A stretch of 64,000 nt of DNA from Deferribacteres bacterium (GCA_023395255.1 JAEWZN010000008.1:62001-126000), one strand, 5' to 3'. Numbered from the stretch's first letter, positions 11,501-18,847 are shown. Made by a program: numbers and translations. Notes: a model not told the origin generated them from the letters alone.

Positions 11501-13563
11501 TAGCTTTCGTTTTCGTCTATATCGGCTATATCAAGCTTGCCGGAAGTGAAAAGCACTTCACCGTCTTCATAAACAGTGCCTTTTTTATCGCCGGAAATTT
11601 CGGGTACATCATTTGTTCCGGTGATGGTTATTGTCACTGTCTCTGTTGCTGTACCGTCCAGAGAAATAACTTCGAACTCTTCCGTAAGCGTAGCGCCTGC
11701 GGGGAGTGACTGAACAGCCTGATTATTGAGTTCGTACGTCCAGTTGCCGTTTTCATCCATTACGAATGAACCGTACTGGCCGGACTGCTGAGAGGGCTGG
11801 AAGAAGCTTTCGCCTGTGTCAACATCAGCTATATCAAGCTTGCCTGTTGCAGAGAGTGTCACATCCTCAACAACATCACCTGAGTTTGCTCCGCTGATCA
11901 CGGGTACATCATTTGTGCCTGTGATGGTTATTGTGACAGTTTCAGAGGCTGTACCGTCCACAGAGTAAACAACGAATGACTCGGTGAGTGTGGCTTCTGC
12001 GGGCAGAGCCTGAACATCACCGTGTTCGTTATTAAGCTGGTATGTCCAGTTGCCGTCCGCATCCATTACGAATGAGCCGTAAATGCCTGTCTGTTCGGAA
12101 GGCTCAAAGAAGCTTTCACCCGTGTCAACATCAGCTATGTCAAGCTTGCCGGAAGTGAAAAGCGCTTCGCCGTCTTCGTAAACGTTGCCTTCTGCTTCGC
12201 CTGTTATAACGGGTACATCGTTTGTGCCTGTGATAGTTATGGTTACTGTTTCTGTTGCTGTACCGTCAAGGGAAATTACTTCAAAGCTTTCCGTGAGGGT
12301 CACACCGGCGGGCAGTGCCTGAACTGCGGGGTTCTCATTATTGAGGCTGTACGTCCAGTTGCCGTTTTCATCCATTACAAATGAGCCGTATTCACCTGCC
12401 TGTTCAGCGGGCTGGAAGAAGCTTTCGCCCGTGTCAACGTCGGCTATGTCAAGCTTGCCGAAAGTGAAGAGCGCTTCGCCGTCTTCGTAAACGCTGCCTT
12501 CTGCTTCGCCTGTTATAACGGGTACATCGTTTGTGCCTGTAATAGTTATGGTTACTGTCTCTGTTGCTGTACCGTCCAGAGAAACAACTTCAAAGCTTTC
12601 TGTGAGAGTAGCTCCTGCGGGCAGAGCCTGAACAGCGGGGTTACCGTTATTGAGGCTGTATGTCCAGTTGCCGTTTGCGTCAAGTGTGAACGAACCGTAT
12701 TCTCCTGTAAGTTCGGAGGGGCGGAAGAAGCTTTCGCCTTCGTCTATATCATCTATAGTCACCTGACCGTTTACGGAGGTTACTACATCTTCAATGACAT
12801 TGCCTTCATCTCCGGTGAGCACGGGAATATCGTTAACAGGGTTAACTGTTATTTCCACTGTGTAAGTGGCTGTGCCGCCGTTTCCGTCGTTTATTACATA
12901 GGTGAAGCTGTCCGGACCGTTATAGTTGGGGTTGGGGGTGTATGTGTAGGAACCGTCGGGGTTGATAATGAGAATACCGTTAACCGGGGGTGTTCCTACA
13001 GAGTAGGTTACGTTATCGCCGTCTAAGTCAGTCGCAGCGGGAAGCTGGCCTGAGAAAACGCCGTCTTCGTCCATAATGATGGCATCATCAGCCGCCACAG
13101 GGTCAGTATTACCTGCTCCCTCTTCATCCGCAGCGTCAAGTCCGCCTTCATCCTCAGCCGCATCAAGGAGGTAACTGCCTACCTGACCTGCTGTGTCGTC
13201 ACCGCCGTAGTAAGATGCGAGGAATTCGAACTGGTCCCCTTCGCCTGCGGCTGTTTCTTCTTCAATGTCATCAATGTTTTCACCTGCTTCAAGTGCAGCC
13301 TGAAGGGCATCAACATCGGAAACAGAAGCATCTCCGCTTTCCACGGAGGCTATTACAGTTTCATCGAGCATCATCTCAGCATTTTCGCCGAGAGATATTT
13401 CCTTGTTGTCAGCGAGCGTGATAACCACTGAACCGCCGATTCCGGTCTGGATGATTTCGTTTTCAAAAACTATATCACCGATTCCGAGTGTGCGAACCTG
13501 ACCGTCAGCACCGAGTGCCGTTACCGTTCCGCTGATTGATTTGATTGTTCCTGCCTGAGCCAT
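5557..13563 (-). CDS. Giant LapA-like type I-secreted adhesin with retention module, TAAG site, VCBS, PA14 and VWA domains
   Basis: A 2668-residue acidic repeat protein. Residues 1-~100 (starting MAQAGTIKSISGTVTALGADG) match the retention module of LapA-type adhesins, which lodges in the outer-membrane secretion channel. TAAG at residues 104-107 (nt 13243-13254) fits the LapG cleavage motif in sequence and distance. One cadherin-like repeat (~155-245) is followed by about eleven ~100-residue VCBS-type repeats (~250-1365), many ending TVTITITGTNDVP. Two more cadherin-like repeats, a PA14-like domain (~1575-1760), two further repeats and a VWA domain (~1970-2165) with a DTSTS metal-site motif come next. 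The last ~110 residues resemble a type I secretion target domain; classic RTX nonapeptides are nearly absent. It has a ribosome-binding sequence GAGG upstream and is convergent with the secretion operon. Binding targets are unknown; PA14 often binds glycans. Confidence 0.9.
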   Translation of the reverse strand: MAQAGTIKSISGTVTALGADGQVRTLGIGDIVFENEIIQTGIGGSVVITLADNKEISLGENAEMMLDETVIASVESGDASVSDVDALQAALEAGENIDDIEEETAAGEGDQFEFLASYYGGDDTAGQVGSYLLDAAEDEGGLDAADEEGAGNTDPVAADDAIIMDEDGVFSGQLPAATDLDGDNVTYSVGTPPVNGILIINPDGSYTYTPNPNYNGPDSFTYVINDGNGGTATYTVEITVNPVNDIPVLTGDEGNVIEDVVTSVNGQVTIDDIDEGESFFRPSELTGEYGSFTLDANGNWTYSLNNGNPAVQALPAGATLTESFEVVSLDGTATETVTITITGTNDVPVITGEAEGSVYEDGEALFTFGKLDIADVDTGESFFQPAEQAGEYGSFVMDENGNWTYSLNNENPAVQALPAGVTLTESFEVISLDGTATETVTITITGTNDVPVITGEAEGNVYEDGEALFTSGKLDIADVDTGESFFEPSEQTGIYGSFVMDADGNWTYQLNNEHGDVQALPAEATLTESFVVYSVDGTASETVTITITGTNDVPVISGANSGDVVEDVTLSATGKLDIADVDTGESFFQPSQQSGQYGSFVMDENGNWTYELNNQAVQSLPAGATLTEEFEVISLDGTATETVTITITGTNDVPEISGDKKGTVYEDGEVLFTSGKLDIADIDENESYFRVQEATAGKYGTFSIDEEGNWVYDLNNDAVQFLPQGAILKESFTVVSLDGTATQKVTVTIVGTNDVPVISGKDEGFVTEDQNVIFGKLVTGGILTIDDADLLQDFFKPEIVKGEYGTFTMGPLGVWTYTATNGNSAIQSLPEGATLTEKFTVTSIDGSATHEITVTITGTNDVPVISGQDSGSVTEDSNFLFLSTNGKLDIVDVDTGESSFKPSAQVGKYGAFVMDEDGNWKYTALNLHPSIQSLPAGATLTEEFTVESFDGTATETVTVTIVGTNDVPLMIGDFKGAVMEDVKLGTSGRIFVLDVDTGESSVRPVEDAEGTYGKFTIDADGKWTYELDNDNIIVQSLPKGAKVTDTFEVTSFDGTVTKTVTVTITGTNDQPEVRDVSKIVFEDGRVIDGQLEVTDVDTGDTHTFALVDEAPAGFTLNSDGSWSFDPDNDAYDSLAKGDVLVLKIPYTATDSSGAFNAESEEGMITIKVIGTNDRPEVEDVEFGVYENGAKYTGQLDVTDVDEGDKHIFLPASKLPAGFILLPNGEYSFNPSNPAYESLREGQEIILTVKYVAVDDSVSLNSISETGTITITVTGTNDQPWVKNVSKTVYEGGDEISGQVKAYDIDNGDTHTFALVDDAPAGFTFNSDGTWSFNPADPAYDSLAKGEILTLKIPFTATDNSGAANAESEEGFITIKVKGTNDAPVAVDDTVEVDEDGSVTFGVLGNDYDVDGDSISIKDFTQPEHGTVTLNQDGTFTYVPNENYNGDDSFTYTIKDQHGETSTATVSVTVNPVNDAPVAVDDTVEVDEDGSKTFNVLSNDYDVDGDDISIDDFTQPTNGTVTLNQDGTFTYVPNENYNGDDSFTYTITDPSGETSTATVNITVNPVNDAPVAVDDGRPNFSFSGLSGNYYAVSTEFNGLSGSTYNNDNGYLIDNLTEFKHIVDTTDPAATFEATKIWYGYGNNNGVSTGNSLAEFLNHDGASLEYVNGQTDTSEGGFHISGKIWIEAGTYNFKVYADDGYDILIDGESVAKFVNNQSPATHVHDSFTIEESGWYDIDMYWWDQGGEYVFQPMISDDGGLTYTLLTNEGTYTTAEDTAIDFTAADLLDNDFDIDGDDLTIIGVGNAVNGEVVLNDDGSVTFTPDADYNGPAQFEYTISDGNGGEDTATVYLVVSPVNDAPVAENDFAETNENESIIINVLDNDTDVDGDSLSIDTYDGTSENGGTVTLNQDGTFSYTPAQGFSGTDTFTYTVTDGNGGFDTATVTVEVANTNDVPVAQNDFVSVVEGSSTTQTVNLVLVLDTSTSMNDKVGSLTRLQIAKAALQNLIDKYGDSLGSVMLVDFNDSAKLYTINGEKWLTGEQAKTAINGLTTKNYTDYDHAIEVVRTSYTDAPDADKTYVYFLSDGEPMGSDGGNDNSINSSERTAWTNFLSGSDIDEVFAIGVGSGISNTQQLGMVAWTSDADNNHSGNVIMVTNENQLSAILEGTVNLNTVEGNLLDNDDFGDDGAGSPQLVSVEYNGVTVEFDSSTTEHTFDLGEAGKVTIYSDGRYEYTSGTDVADDVTAEIKYVIQDADGETSEATLTLTTTDSSEVFAADNANHAVISTVSVSESSTTSTLLSNFTLDDNNNGSPVTGNGYKTSNNFTVAEGQSASVSFSYTISNINSGEAFVYQVQKLVNGQWTNVETVSATSNGSATTNTLSAGTYRLYFEANDKTSSRNFTANVNNIKLTTVTEGYEYLVAAMITGNVLTDANNYLGSDDQWGAVDDMGSEGAAFTVFNGTDYVAPDAAGTTITGDYGTLVIKADGSYTYTPDADSGSIGQTETFEYKLTQPDGDSDTAHLVISIGDAPLHVVHETDGADTITFDPTADLIDAGAGYDTLVIGGGELDFSNIADVVRNIEEIDLTSGDNTLNNLTLHDVLAITDADNELVIRGNEGDFVTIDNSDGAFSVDNGHLVVNDGSANISFEGGVTFEVTDTHIKVTFTDDGTEIGG
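9430..12840 (-). repeat. Tandem VCBS-coding repeats of about 0.3 kb in the adhesin gene
   Basis: Units of roughly 290-310 nt repeat through this part of the gene. Neighbouring units around 12,200 and 12,510 are almost identical over long stretches; a shared tract near 'acgggtacatcgtttgtgcc' recurs 309 nt apart. Near-identical tandem units of this kind are prone to expansion and contraction by recombination and to assembly collapse. Confidence 0.85.
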
Positions 13564-13624
13564 AAAATACCTCTTCGGTTTTTATTGATAATCAATGTTA
13601 AATCAGAAAAACAACAGGAACATC

Positions 13625-13642
13625 GTACTATGGTACAGGTAC
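13625..13642 (-). promoter_or_regulatory. Possible operator palindrome upstream of adhesin gene
   Basis: GTACTATGGTAC is a near-perfect palindrome, followed 2 nt later by another GTAC. It sits 62-79 nt upstream of the adhesin start in an AT-rich stretch, the distance expected for a regulator site. The nearby LuxR-type regulator is a candidate binder, but nothing in the sequence links the two directly. Confidence 0.3.
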
Positions 13643-13796
13643 ACATATTTTTTTGAAAAAAGTTTTCATGAAGAAGATAAACTGCTGATGTGAGAGGCAA
13701 ATAAAAAAAGATAAAAATTGAGTTGTTTTGGATGATAAGGCCGAAGCTTTGGAATATAAAAAATGCTTAGCCTAGGCAAAGATGAATTAAGCCATT

Positions 13797-13829
13797 ACCC
13801 GCAGGTTGCTTAGGTTACCTGCGGGTTAA
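13797..13829 (-). terminator. Hairpin overlapping the stop of the AT-rich membrane protein gene
   Basis: ACCCGCAGGT and ACCTGCGGGT form a 10-bp perfect stem around an 11-nt loop. On the minus strand the left arm includes the last codons of the gene at 13815. There is no clear T-run, so it may protect mRNA ends rather than terminate. Confidence 0.5.
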
Positions 13830-15389
13830 TCGTTTAAGAGCAATAATGAGTTGGTAAATTAAAACCGAGTAGGTAATGTAAAATATGAACGCCAACGTTG
13901 CAAATCCTTCATTCCCTCGTTCTGGTCTGAAAAAAGGCAAGATGCTCAGAGCAGTTGAAAACATATAATTCAATCCACTCCATAAGCAAGCAGGCGGCGG
14001 GAAGCATATATCATTACTATAACCATAATACAGCAAGGAATGAATAAATATTGTTATGAAGATTAGCACGATAGGGCAAACATAGTTTTGTCCGAAATTA
14101 GACGTGTAGTAATTTACGAACATTGCAATGCGCTTAGCGTAATCATTAGTTTTTTGGAGTTCCTCTCTGTAAACTCTCATTTCTTCGGCAAAATATTTAT
14201 TCCCTTCTATGTGGTTTCCTACAGAGTCAAAAGAGTGCTTTATGATGCGATAGGTTTCTCTATCTGTATTCTTTGAAGATATTTCCGTTTTTAAAAAAAC
14301 GGGGGGATAGCTATAGCTAACATCTGAAAAATCAAGTCCTGTTAAAAATTTTGTTTTTTTCATATTCAAATAGTTACTAAAAGTAACGTTTGAAAAAATA
14401 GCTGCAGTATCAGCTTCATCAACTTTCCTAAAAACTGTTTCTTCAAAAGAAACTACACTTTTGAATACAGAATTGATTACTGAAAAATGATTTAACCGAG
14501 ACGATTTGACTTCAAAAAGATCGGAAAATGAACTATTTGTTATCAAAATATTACTATATATGGCTATGCCGCTCATGTAAAAAGCTTTATTGAAAACAGA
14601 ATCCTCTATTTGTATAGAAATTAGTTGCTCAATAGGATTAAGCAATACTATTTCATTAAATGTACATTCACTAATAACAAGTTCAGGAATTTGTTGGTTA
14701 CCACGTTTGTATATTTGAGAAAATGGTTCAACATCAAAAATACATTTATTAAAACTAACCGTTTTAATGTCACTTGAAACAAAGGGAATAAAAAATACAG
14801 AACAATCCTGAAAGACCACTTCATTATCAAATTCACAGCATCTGAACAAAACTTTATTTCTAAATATTTCCCCTGTAATTGTAATATGAACATGTTTCTT
14901 AAAAACACATTTATCATAAACAGTTTCATTTTCAATAACCTGCTCAGTTTTGGCATTGTTTATAGCAACTTCATCCCAAAAAGTGCAGTTTGAGAATTGT
15001 ATTGTAAAAGATGTTGTATGCTCAACAGGGAAAAGGAATTGGCAGTTTATAAATTCTACTCTTTTAATAGTTTTTAGTAATTTATTAAAATTGCTAGAAT
15101 CGTTAACAGGTTTGGGGAAATTTATTTCAATTATTTCTATTATTTTTGTGGACTTGTCATAATTTTGACCAAAATATTTTGGAGGAAAGTCATTTCCATG
15201 TAGAGTCTCTCTTTTATCATTTTTTGCAATTAAGTTTTTTAATTGCTGATAGAAAACTCGTTCATCTTCTGTATTGAAAGAATCACTTTTCTCGCAGTGG
15301 AGGATGCACTTATCATGGTTCTGATATGTTTCAAGGTTACAATCAGGGTAGGAGCATTTTGGGGGCTGTTCTGCTGTTGTGTCAGGCAT
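13815..15389 (-). CDS. Pentapeptide-like repeat membrane protein with N-terminal Zn-knuckle
   Basis: A 524-residue protein of unknown function. Near the N-terminus is a C-x4-C-x11-C-x2-H/C cluster (CSYPDC ... CILHC), a probable zinc knuckle of the kind found at the start of some pentapeptide-repeat proteins. Residues ~110-350 are a series of short strands with recurring F-x-N/D-C/S-x-F patterns (VEFINCQF, IQFSNCTF, VSFNKCIF), like a degenerate pentapeptide beta-helix. The last ~110 residues have three hydrophobic segments (YVCPIVLIFITIFIHSLLYY; LNYMFSTALSILPFF; FIFYITYSVLIYQLIIAL), arranged like a two-helix channel with a re-entrant loop. Base composition is clearly more AT-rich than the flanking genes, which suggests transfer. 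The second ATG has a GAGG ribosome-binding sequence 6 nt upstream; the first ATG is at 15401. Confidence 0.7.
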   Translation of the reverse strand: MPDTTAEQPPKCSYPDCNLETYQNHDKCILHCEKSDSFNTEDERVFYQQLKNLIAKNDKRETLHGNDFPPKYFGQNYDKSTKIIEIIEINFPKPVNDSSNFNKLLKTIKRVEFINCQFLFPVEHTTSFTIQFSNCTFWDEVAINNAKTEQVIENETVYDKCVFKKHVHITITGEIFRNKVLFRCCEFDNEVVFQDCSVFFIPFVSSDIKTVSFNKCIFDVEPFSQIYKRGNQQIPELVISECTFNEIVLLNPIEQLISIQIEDSVFNKAFYMSGIAIYSNILITNSSFSDLFEVKSSRLNHFSVINSVFKSVVSFEETVFRKVDEADTAAIFSNVTFSNYLNMKKTKFLTGLDFSDVSYSYPPVFLKTEISSKNTDRETYRIIKHSFDSVGNHIEGNKYFAEEMRVYREELQKTNDYAKRIAMFVNYYTSNFGQNYVCPIVLIFITIFIHSLLYYGYSNDICFPPPACLWSGLNYMFSTALSILPFFRPERGNEGFATLAFIFYITYSVLIYQLIIALKRLTRR

Positions 15390-15658
15390 AACGAACCTCA
15401 TTTAATTAATATTTTATGTTTAAGCAGTTTGTCTTCTTGTTTCGCAAAATTTATTTCTATCTGCAATAGTCTCTAAAATTTCTGTCAAATTATTTTGACT
15501 GATATTTTGTGATAGGTTACTTAACATTAAGTAATTTATCACAACAAACGGATAGATCGCAACGATTAAGACCTTATGTCAGTTCTAGCTCTATGTGTCT
15601 GGCGCTTCACCGCACTAAATATCTGGCAGGTAGGGAAATACGAGAGAAATCAAAAGAT

Positions 15659-15692
15659 AAGCAGGTTTCAAAAGTTGCTGAAACCCGCTTGT
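15659..15692 (-). terminator. Terminator-like hairpin after tRNA-Arg
   Basis: GGTTTC and GAAACC arms with extra pairing (AAGCGGG...CCTGCTT on the minus strand) form a hairpin just downstream of the tRNA. It is followed on the minus strand by ATCTTTTG. The rest of 15390-15700 is AT-rich and shows no convincing gene. Confidence 0.55.
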
Positions 15693-15700
15693 ATCGGACA

Positions 15701-15774
15701 CGGGCGGTATGGGAGTCGAACCCATCACCTCAGGCTTCGGAGGCCTGCACTCTATCCTGATGAGCTAACCGCCC
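15701..15774 (-). tRNA. tRNA-Arg (anticodon CCG)
   Basis: Read on the minus strand, the sequence folds as a cloverleaf. The acceptor is GGGCGGT/ACCGCCC with discriminator G, and the D arm is GCTC/GAGT. The anticodon stem CAGGC/GCCTG surrounds the loop CTCCGAA, giving anticodon CCG (reads CGG, Arg). The T arm is ATGGG TTCGACT CCCAT. No CCA is encoded. The first ten bases overlap the end of the methyltransferase CDS upstream, whose TAG stop is formed by tRNA positions 8-10. Confidence 0.95.
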
Positions 15775-16310
15775 TTTTTCAAAAGAATCGTACTATATTC
15801 ATCATGCAGATTCAAGTCAAGGACTTTGAACCCCTGCCTTTCGTAGCAAACCCTTACATCGTAATTATATTCCAGCGGAATGCCGGAGAGAAGGGCTGTT
15901 CCTTCGTCAGTTAAAATATCAGCTATATAAGGACAGAGCGCAATGAGAATATCCTGATATATATTCGCCGCGACTATGTCAAACCTGCCGCGCACGGCAT
16001 CGTTATACCCGCATATAACATAATTGTTCGTCACGCCGTTAAGCTCATTGCAGAAGAGGGCGGTTTCGCATGCGGCGAAGCTGGGGTCAAACCCGATGCA
16101 CATTTCAGCGCCGAGCATACAGGCGGCGATACCCAATATTCCCGTGCCGCAGCCCACGTCCAGAACCTTTTTCCCCGCCAAGTCCATTTTTTGCAGATGT
16201 TTCAGGCAGGCGAGGGTGGTTTCATGCTCTCCGCTGCCGAATGCTCCCTGACGGATTCGCATGGTTTTTCCGCCTTTCAGCGGGATTTCGTATATCTTCT
16301 TTTCGTACAT
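15765..16310 (-). CDS. PrmA-like SAM-dependent methyltransferase, short form
   Basis: A 181-residue class I methyltransferase resembling the catalytic domain of ribosomal protein L11 methyltransferase. A substrate-loop motif GSGEHETT (compare GTGTHPTT in PrmA) is followed by the SAM motif VLDVGCGTGILGIAA, a FDPS motif and AANIYQDIL (compare ANIL). Full PrmA has about 290 residues; the N-terminal substrate-binding domain is absent. It may therefore methylate L11 differently or act on another target. The last codons run straight into the tRNA-Arg gene, with a 10-nt overlap, so the two are likely on one transcript. No strong ribosome-binding site is visible before the ATG. Confidence 0.75.
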   Translation of the reverse strand: MYEKKIYEIPLKGGKTMRIRQGAFGSGEHETTLACLKHLQKMDLAGKKVLDVGCGTGILGIAACMLGAEMCIGFDPSFAACETALFCNELNGVTNNYVICGYNDAVRGRFDIVAANIYQDILIALCPYIADILTDEGTALLSGIPLEYNYDVRVCYERQGFKVLDLNLHDEYSTILLKKGG

Positions 16311-16479
16311 GGATTATTTTCCTGTTAAGTTTAACTTTATTCAGTGATAGCACGATCAAACAACGAACACAAGCTCAGATAAATAATAGTGTTCTAAAGT
16401 CCGGATTAGCTCTTTAACTGTTGACAAAAGGGAGTTCTGATAATATTTCATTTACTACCATATTCCTTGAGGTGCAATA

Positions 16480-17499
16480 ATGGCGCAATTACAGAAAAAA
16501 GAAGCTTACAACGTGGCCATTGCCGGAGCGACCGGCGCCGTTGGAGAAACCTTTCTCCAGATTCTCGAAGAGAGAAACTTCCCCATAGCAGAACTCAGAC
16601 TTCTTGCTTCCAAACGCTCAGTAGGAAAGACGCTTAAGTTCAAGGGTAAGGATTACACGGTGCAGGAACTCACGCACGACAGCTTCAAGGATATAGACAT
16701 AGCCCTGTTCTCAGCAGGCGGCGGCAGAAGCCTTGAATTTGCCCCCTCCGCAGTTAAAGCAGGCGCGGTTGTTGTGGATAACAGCTCAGCGTACAGAATG
16801 GATGACGAAGTGCCTCTTGTAGTGCCCGAAGTCAACCCGCAGGACGCTTTCAAGCATAAAGGCATCATCGCCAACCCCAACTGCACCACAATCATTATGG
16901 TTGTGGCGCTCCAGCCTCTTCACGCCTACTCCAGAATCAAGAGAGTGGTGGTTTCATCCTACCAGTCCTCCTCCGGTGCGGGCGCACAGGCAATGCAGGA
17001 GCTTATGGATCAGACCAAATCATGGTCGGAAGGAAAAGAGATCAAGGTTGAGAAGTTTGTCAATCAGCTTCTCTTCAACGTTTTCCCCCATATAGACAGC
17101 TTCACAGCCAACGGCTACACCAAAGAAGAGATGAAGATGTTCAACGAAACAAGAAAGATCATGGGCGATAAAGACATCAAAGTCAGCGCCACATGCGTTC
17201 GTGTTCCTGTTCTCTCCGCTCACTCCGAGGCTGTTACTGTTGAAACAGAAAAAGAGATTACCCCTGAGCTTGCCCGTGAGCTTTTCAGCAAAGCACCCGG
17301 ACTGATAGTTAAGGATAATCCCGAAAAGAACGAATATCCCATGCCTCTTTACGTTGCCGGTCAGGATGACTGCTACGTGGGCAGAATAAGGAAAGATATA
17401 TCCGCGGACAATACACTCAGCTTCTGGGTAGTCGGCGATCAGCTCAGAAAAGGTGCTGCCACAAACGCAGTACAGATTGCAGAACTCTTAATAAAGTAG
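16480..17499 (+). CDS. asd: Aspartate-semialdehyde dehydrogenase
   Basis: A 339-residue enzyme that reduces aspartyl phosphate to aspartate semialdehyde with NADPH. The pathway leads to lysine, diaminopimelate, threonine and methionine. The N-terminal nucleotide-binding motif is GATGAVGETFLQIL (from residue 16). The catalytic cysteine is C135 in NPNCTT. SSYQSSSGAGAQ follows, and the dimer and catalytic domain is full length. The ribosome-binding sequence TGAGGTG lies 6-7 nt before the ATG. It appears monocistronic, with a TTGACA element at 16421-16426 upstream but no well-spaced -10 partner. Confidence 0.96.
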   Translation: MAQLQKKEAYNVAIAGATGAVGETFLQILEERNFPIAELRLLASKRSVGKTLKFKGKDYTVQELTHDSFKDIDIALFSAGGGRSLEFAPSAVKAGAVVVDNSSAYRMDDEVPLVVPEVNPQDAFKHKGIIANPNCTTIIMVVALQPLHAYSRIKRVVVSSYQSSSGAGAQAMQELMDQTKSWSEGKEIKVEKFVNQLLFNVFPHIDSFTANGYTKEEMKMFNETRKIMGDKDIKVSATCVRVPVLSAHSEAVTVETEKEITPELARELFSKAPGLIVKDNPEKNEYPMPLYVAGQDDCYVGRIRKDISADNTLSFWVVGDQLRKGAATNAVQIAELLIK

Positions 17500-17595
17500 T
17501 ATAGTAACTTTTACGGCGGGAAGCTGTGCATACGGCTTCCCCTCTTTTTATTCGAAAGCTTAGAATTTATTTTGAACGGAGAAACCACTGAGCAT

Positions 17596-18438
17596 ATGAA
17601 ATTTGAACCGATCAGCAACTGCTTTATTTCCTGTGATGAACCCTTTGACACAGCGGAAAACATAATCATGGGCGTACCCTATGACGGAACATGCAGTTTT
17701 AGGCCGGGTTCAAGATTCGCACCCGATGCAGTCCGCTCTTCCTCATACGGCATAGAAACCTACAGCCCCATGCTGGATGCTGATCTCGGAGATATGAAAA
17801 TCTGCGACATAGGCGATCTGGAGCTCTCCTTCGGAAACAAAAAAAACATACTCGGTGTTATAGAGGCCGCAGCGCTTGAGGTTTTCAACTCAGGGAAGAG
17901 ACTTATCTCCATCGGCGGTGAACATCTGGTTACGCTTCCGCTTTTCCATGCGCTCTCCGTAAGCCTCAAAACAAAGGATATATGCGTTGTTCATCTGGAT
18001 GCACACGCCGATCTCCGTGATGACTACATGGGCGAAAGGCTTTCCCATGCTACGGTTATCAGAAGAATTTCAGAAATAACTGGTATATCAAATATTTTTC
18101 AATACGGAATCCGTTCCGGAACAAAAGAAGAGTTTGATCTTATAAAAAAAGAAGGTACAATGGTAACACCTTTCGCCGATTTGCCCAAGGTTATCGGAAA
18201 CAGGCCTGTCTATCTCACGATAGACCTTGACGTGCTTGATCCATCAGCCTTTCCGGGCACAGGGACTCCTGAACCCGGCGGATGGCAGTTTATTGAGATT
18301 TATAATATTCTCAGTGTTATCAGTAAATTGAACATAAAAGCTGCTGATGTGGTTGAGCTTTCGCCGCATTATGATCACAGCGGAGTGTCGGCCGTAACAG
18401 CCTCAAAGGTAGTCAGAGAGCTACTTCTGAGCCTTTGA
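17596..18438 (+). CDS. speB: Agmatinase-like ureohydrolase
   Basis: A 280-residue member of the arginase/agmatinase family, which hydrolyses agmatine to putrescine and urea with two Mn ions. Metal ligands are visible: H110 in GGEH, D135, H137 and D139 in HLDAHADL, and D210/D212 in TIDLDVLDP. The PGTGTPEPGG segment is closer to agmatinases than to arginases. The chosen ATG gives the normal family start (MKFEPISNCF); a TTG at 17572 would add eight residues. The ribosome-binding site is weak. No arginine decarboxylase gene is nearby, so the agmatine source is not shown here. Confidence 0.85.
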   Translation: MKFEPISNCFISCDEPFDTAENIIMGVPYDGTCSFRPGSRFAPDAVRSSSYGIETYSPMLDADLGDMKICDIGDLELSFGNKKNILGVIEAAALEVFNSGKRLISIGGEHLVTLPLFHALSVSLKTKDICVVHLDAHADLRDDYMGERLSHATVIRRISEITGISNIFQYGIRSGTKEEFDLIKKEGTMVTPFADLPKVIGNRPVYLTIDLDVLDPSAFPGTGTPEPGGWQFIEIYNILSVISKLNIKAADVVELSPHYDHSGVSAVTASKVVRELLLSL

Positions 18439-18535
18439 AAATTGCTGTTTTTACGGTTGAAGAATGAATAATATCTTGATTTTATAGGTACCACTGTGTA
18501 TAACCTATAGAAACTTCTTGAGTGAGGAGGTTGTA

Positions 18536-18808
18536 GTGAATAAGAAGGAACTTATTGAGAAGATTGCCGAGAAGTCAGGGCTGAAAAAGTCTGACGCAGA
18601 AAAAGCGCTTAAAGCTTTTGAAGAGGCAACTGTTGAAGCTCTTAAAGCAGATGACAAAGTTACACTTGTAGGCTTTGGAACATTCTCTGTTTCCGCAAGG
18701 AAAGAGCGCAAGGGCAGAAATCCCCAGACTGGTGCAGAGATGACTATCCCCTCCAAAAGGGTGCCCAAATTTGTTGCCGGCAAACTTTTCAAAGACAGCG
18801 TAGATTAA
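18536..18808 (+). CDS. HU-family DNA-binding protein
   Basis: A 90-residue nucleoid protein with the full HU fold. The helical part (NKKELIEKIAEKSGLKKSDA) is followed by VTLVGFGTFSVSARKERKGRNPQTG, including the GFGTF motif and the beta-arm RNPQTG. The start is GTG: GAGGAGG at 18524-18530 is 5 nt upstream, and the usual HU start follows immediately. A TTG farther upstream (18518) would place the ribosome-binding site inside the CDS. A strong terminator follows. It could be HU-alpha/beta-like or a single HU homodimer. Confidence 0.95.
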   Translation: MNKKELIEKIAEKSGLKKSDAEKALKAFEEATVEALKADDKVTLVGFGTFSVSARKERKGRNPQTGAEMTIPSKRVPKFVAGKLFKDSVD

Positions 18809-18847
18809 GCTGTCTCTTGTTTTACTGAGACAACAATTCCAAGGAAT

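Noticed and set aside
15509-15914. Open frames running across tRNA-Arg on the plus strand
   Set aside because: They read the antisense of the tRNA and give a translation (WESNPSPQASEACTLS) typical of spurious tRNA-overlapping ORFs.
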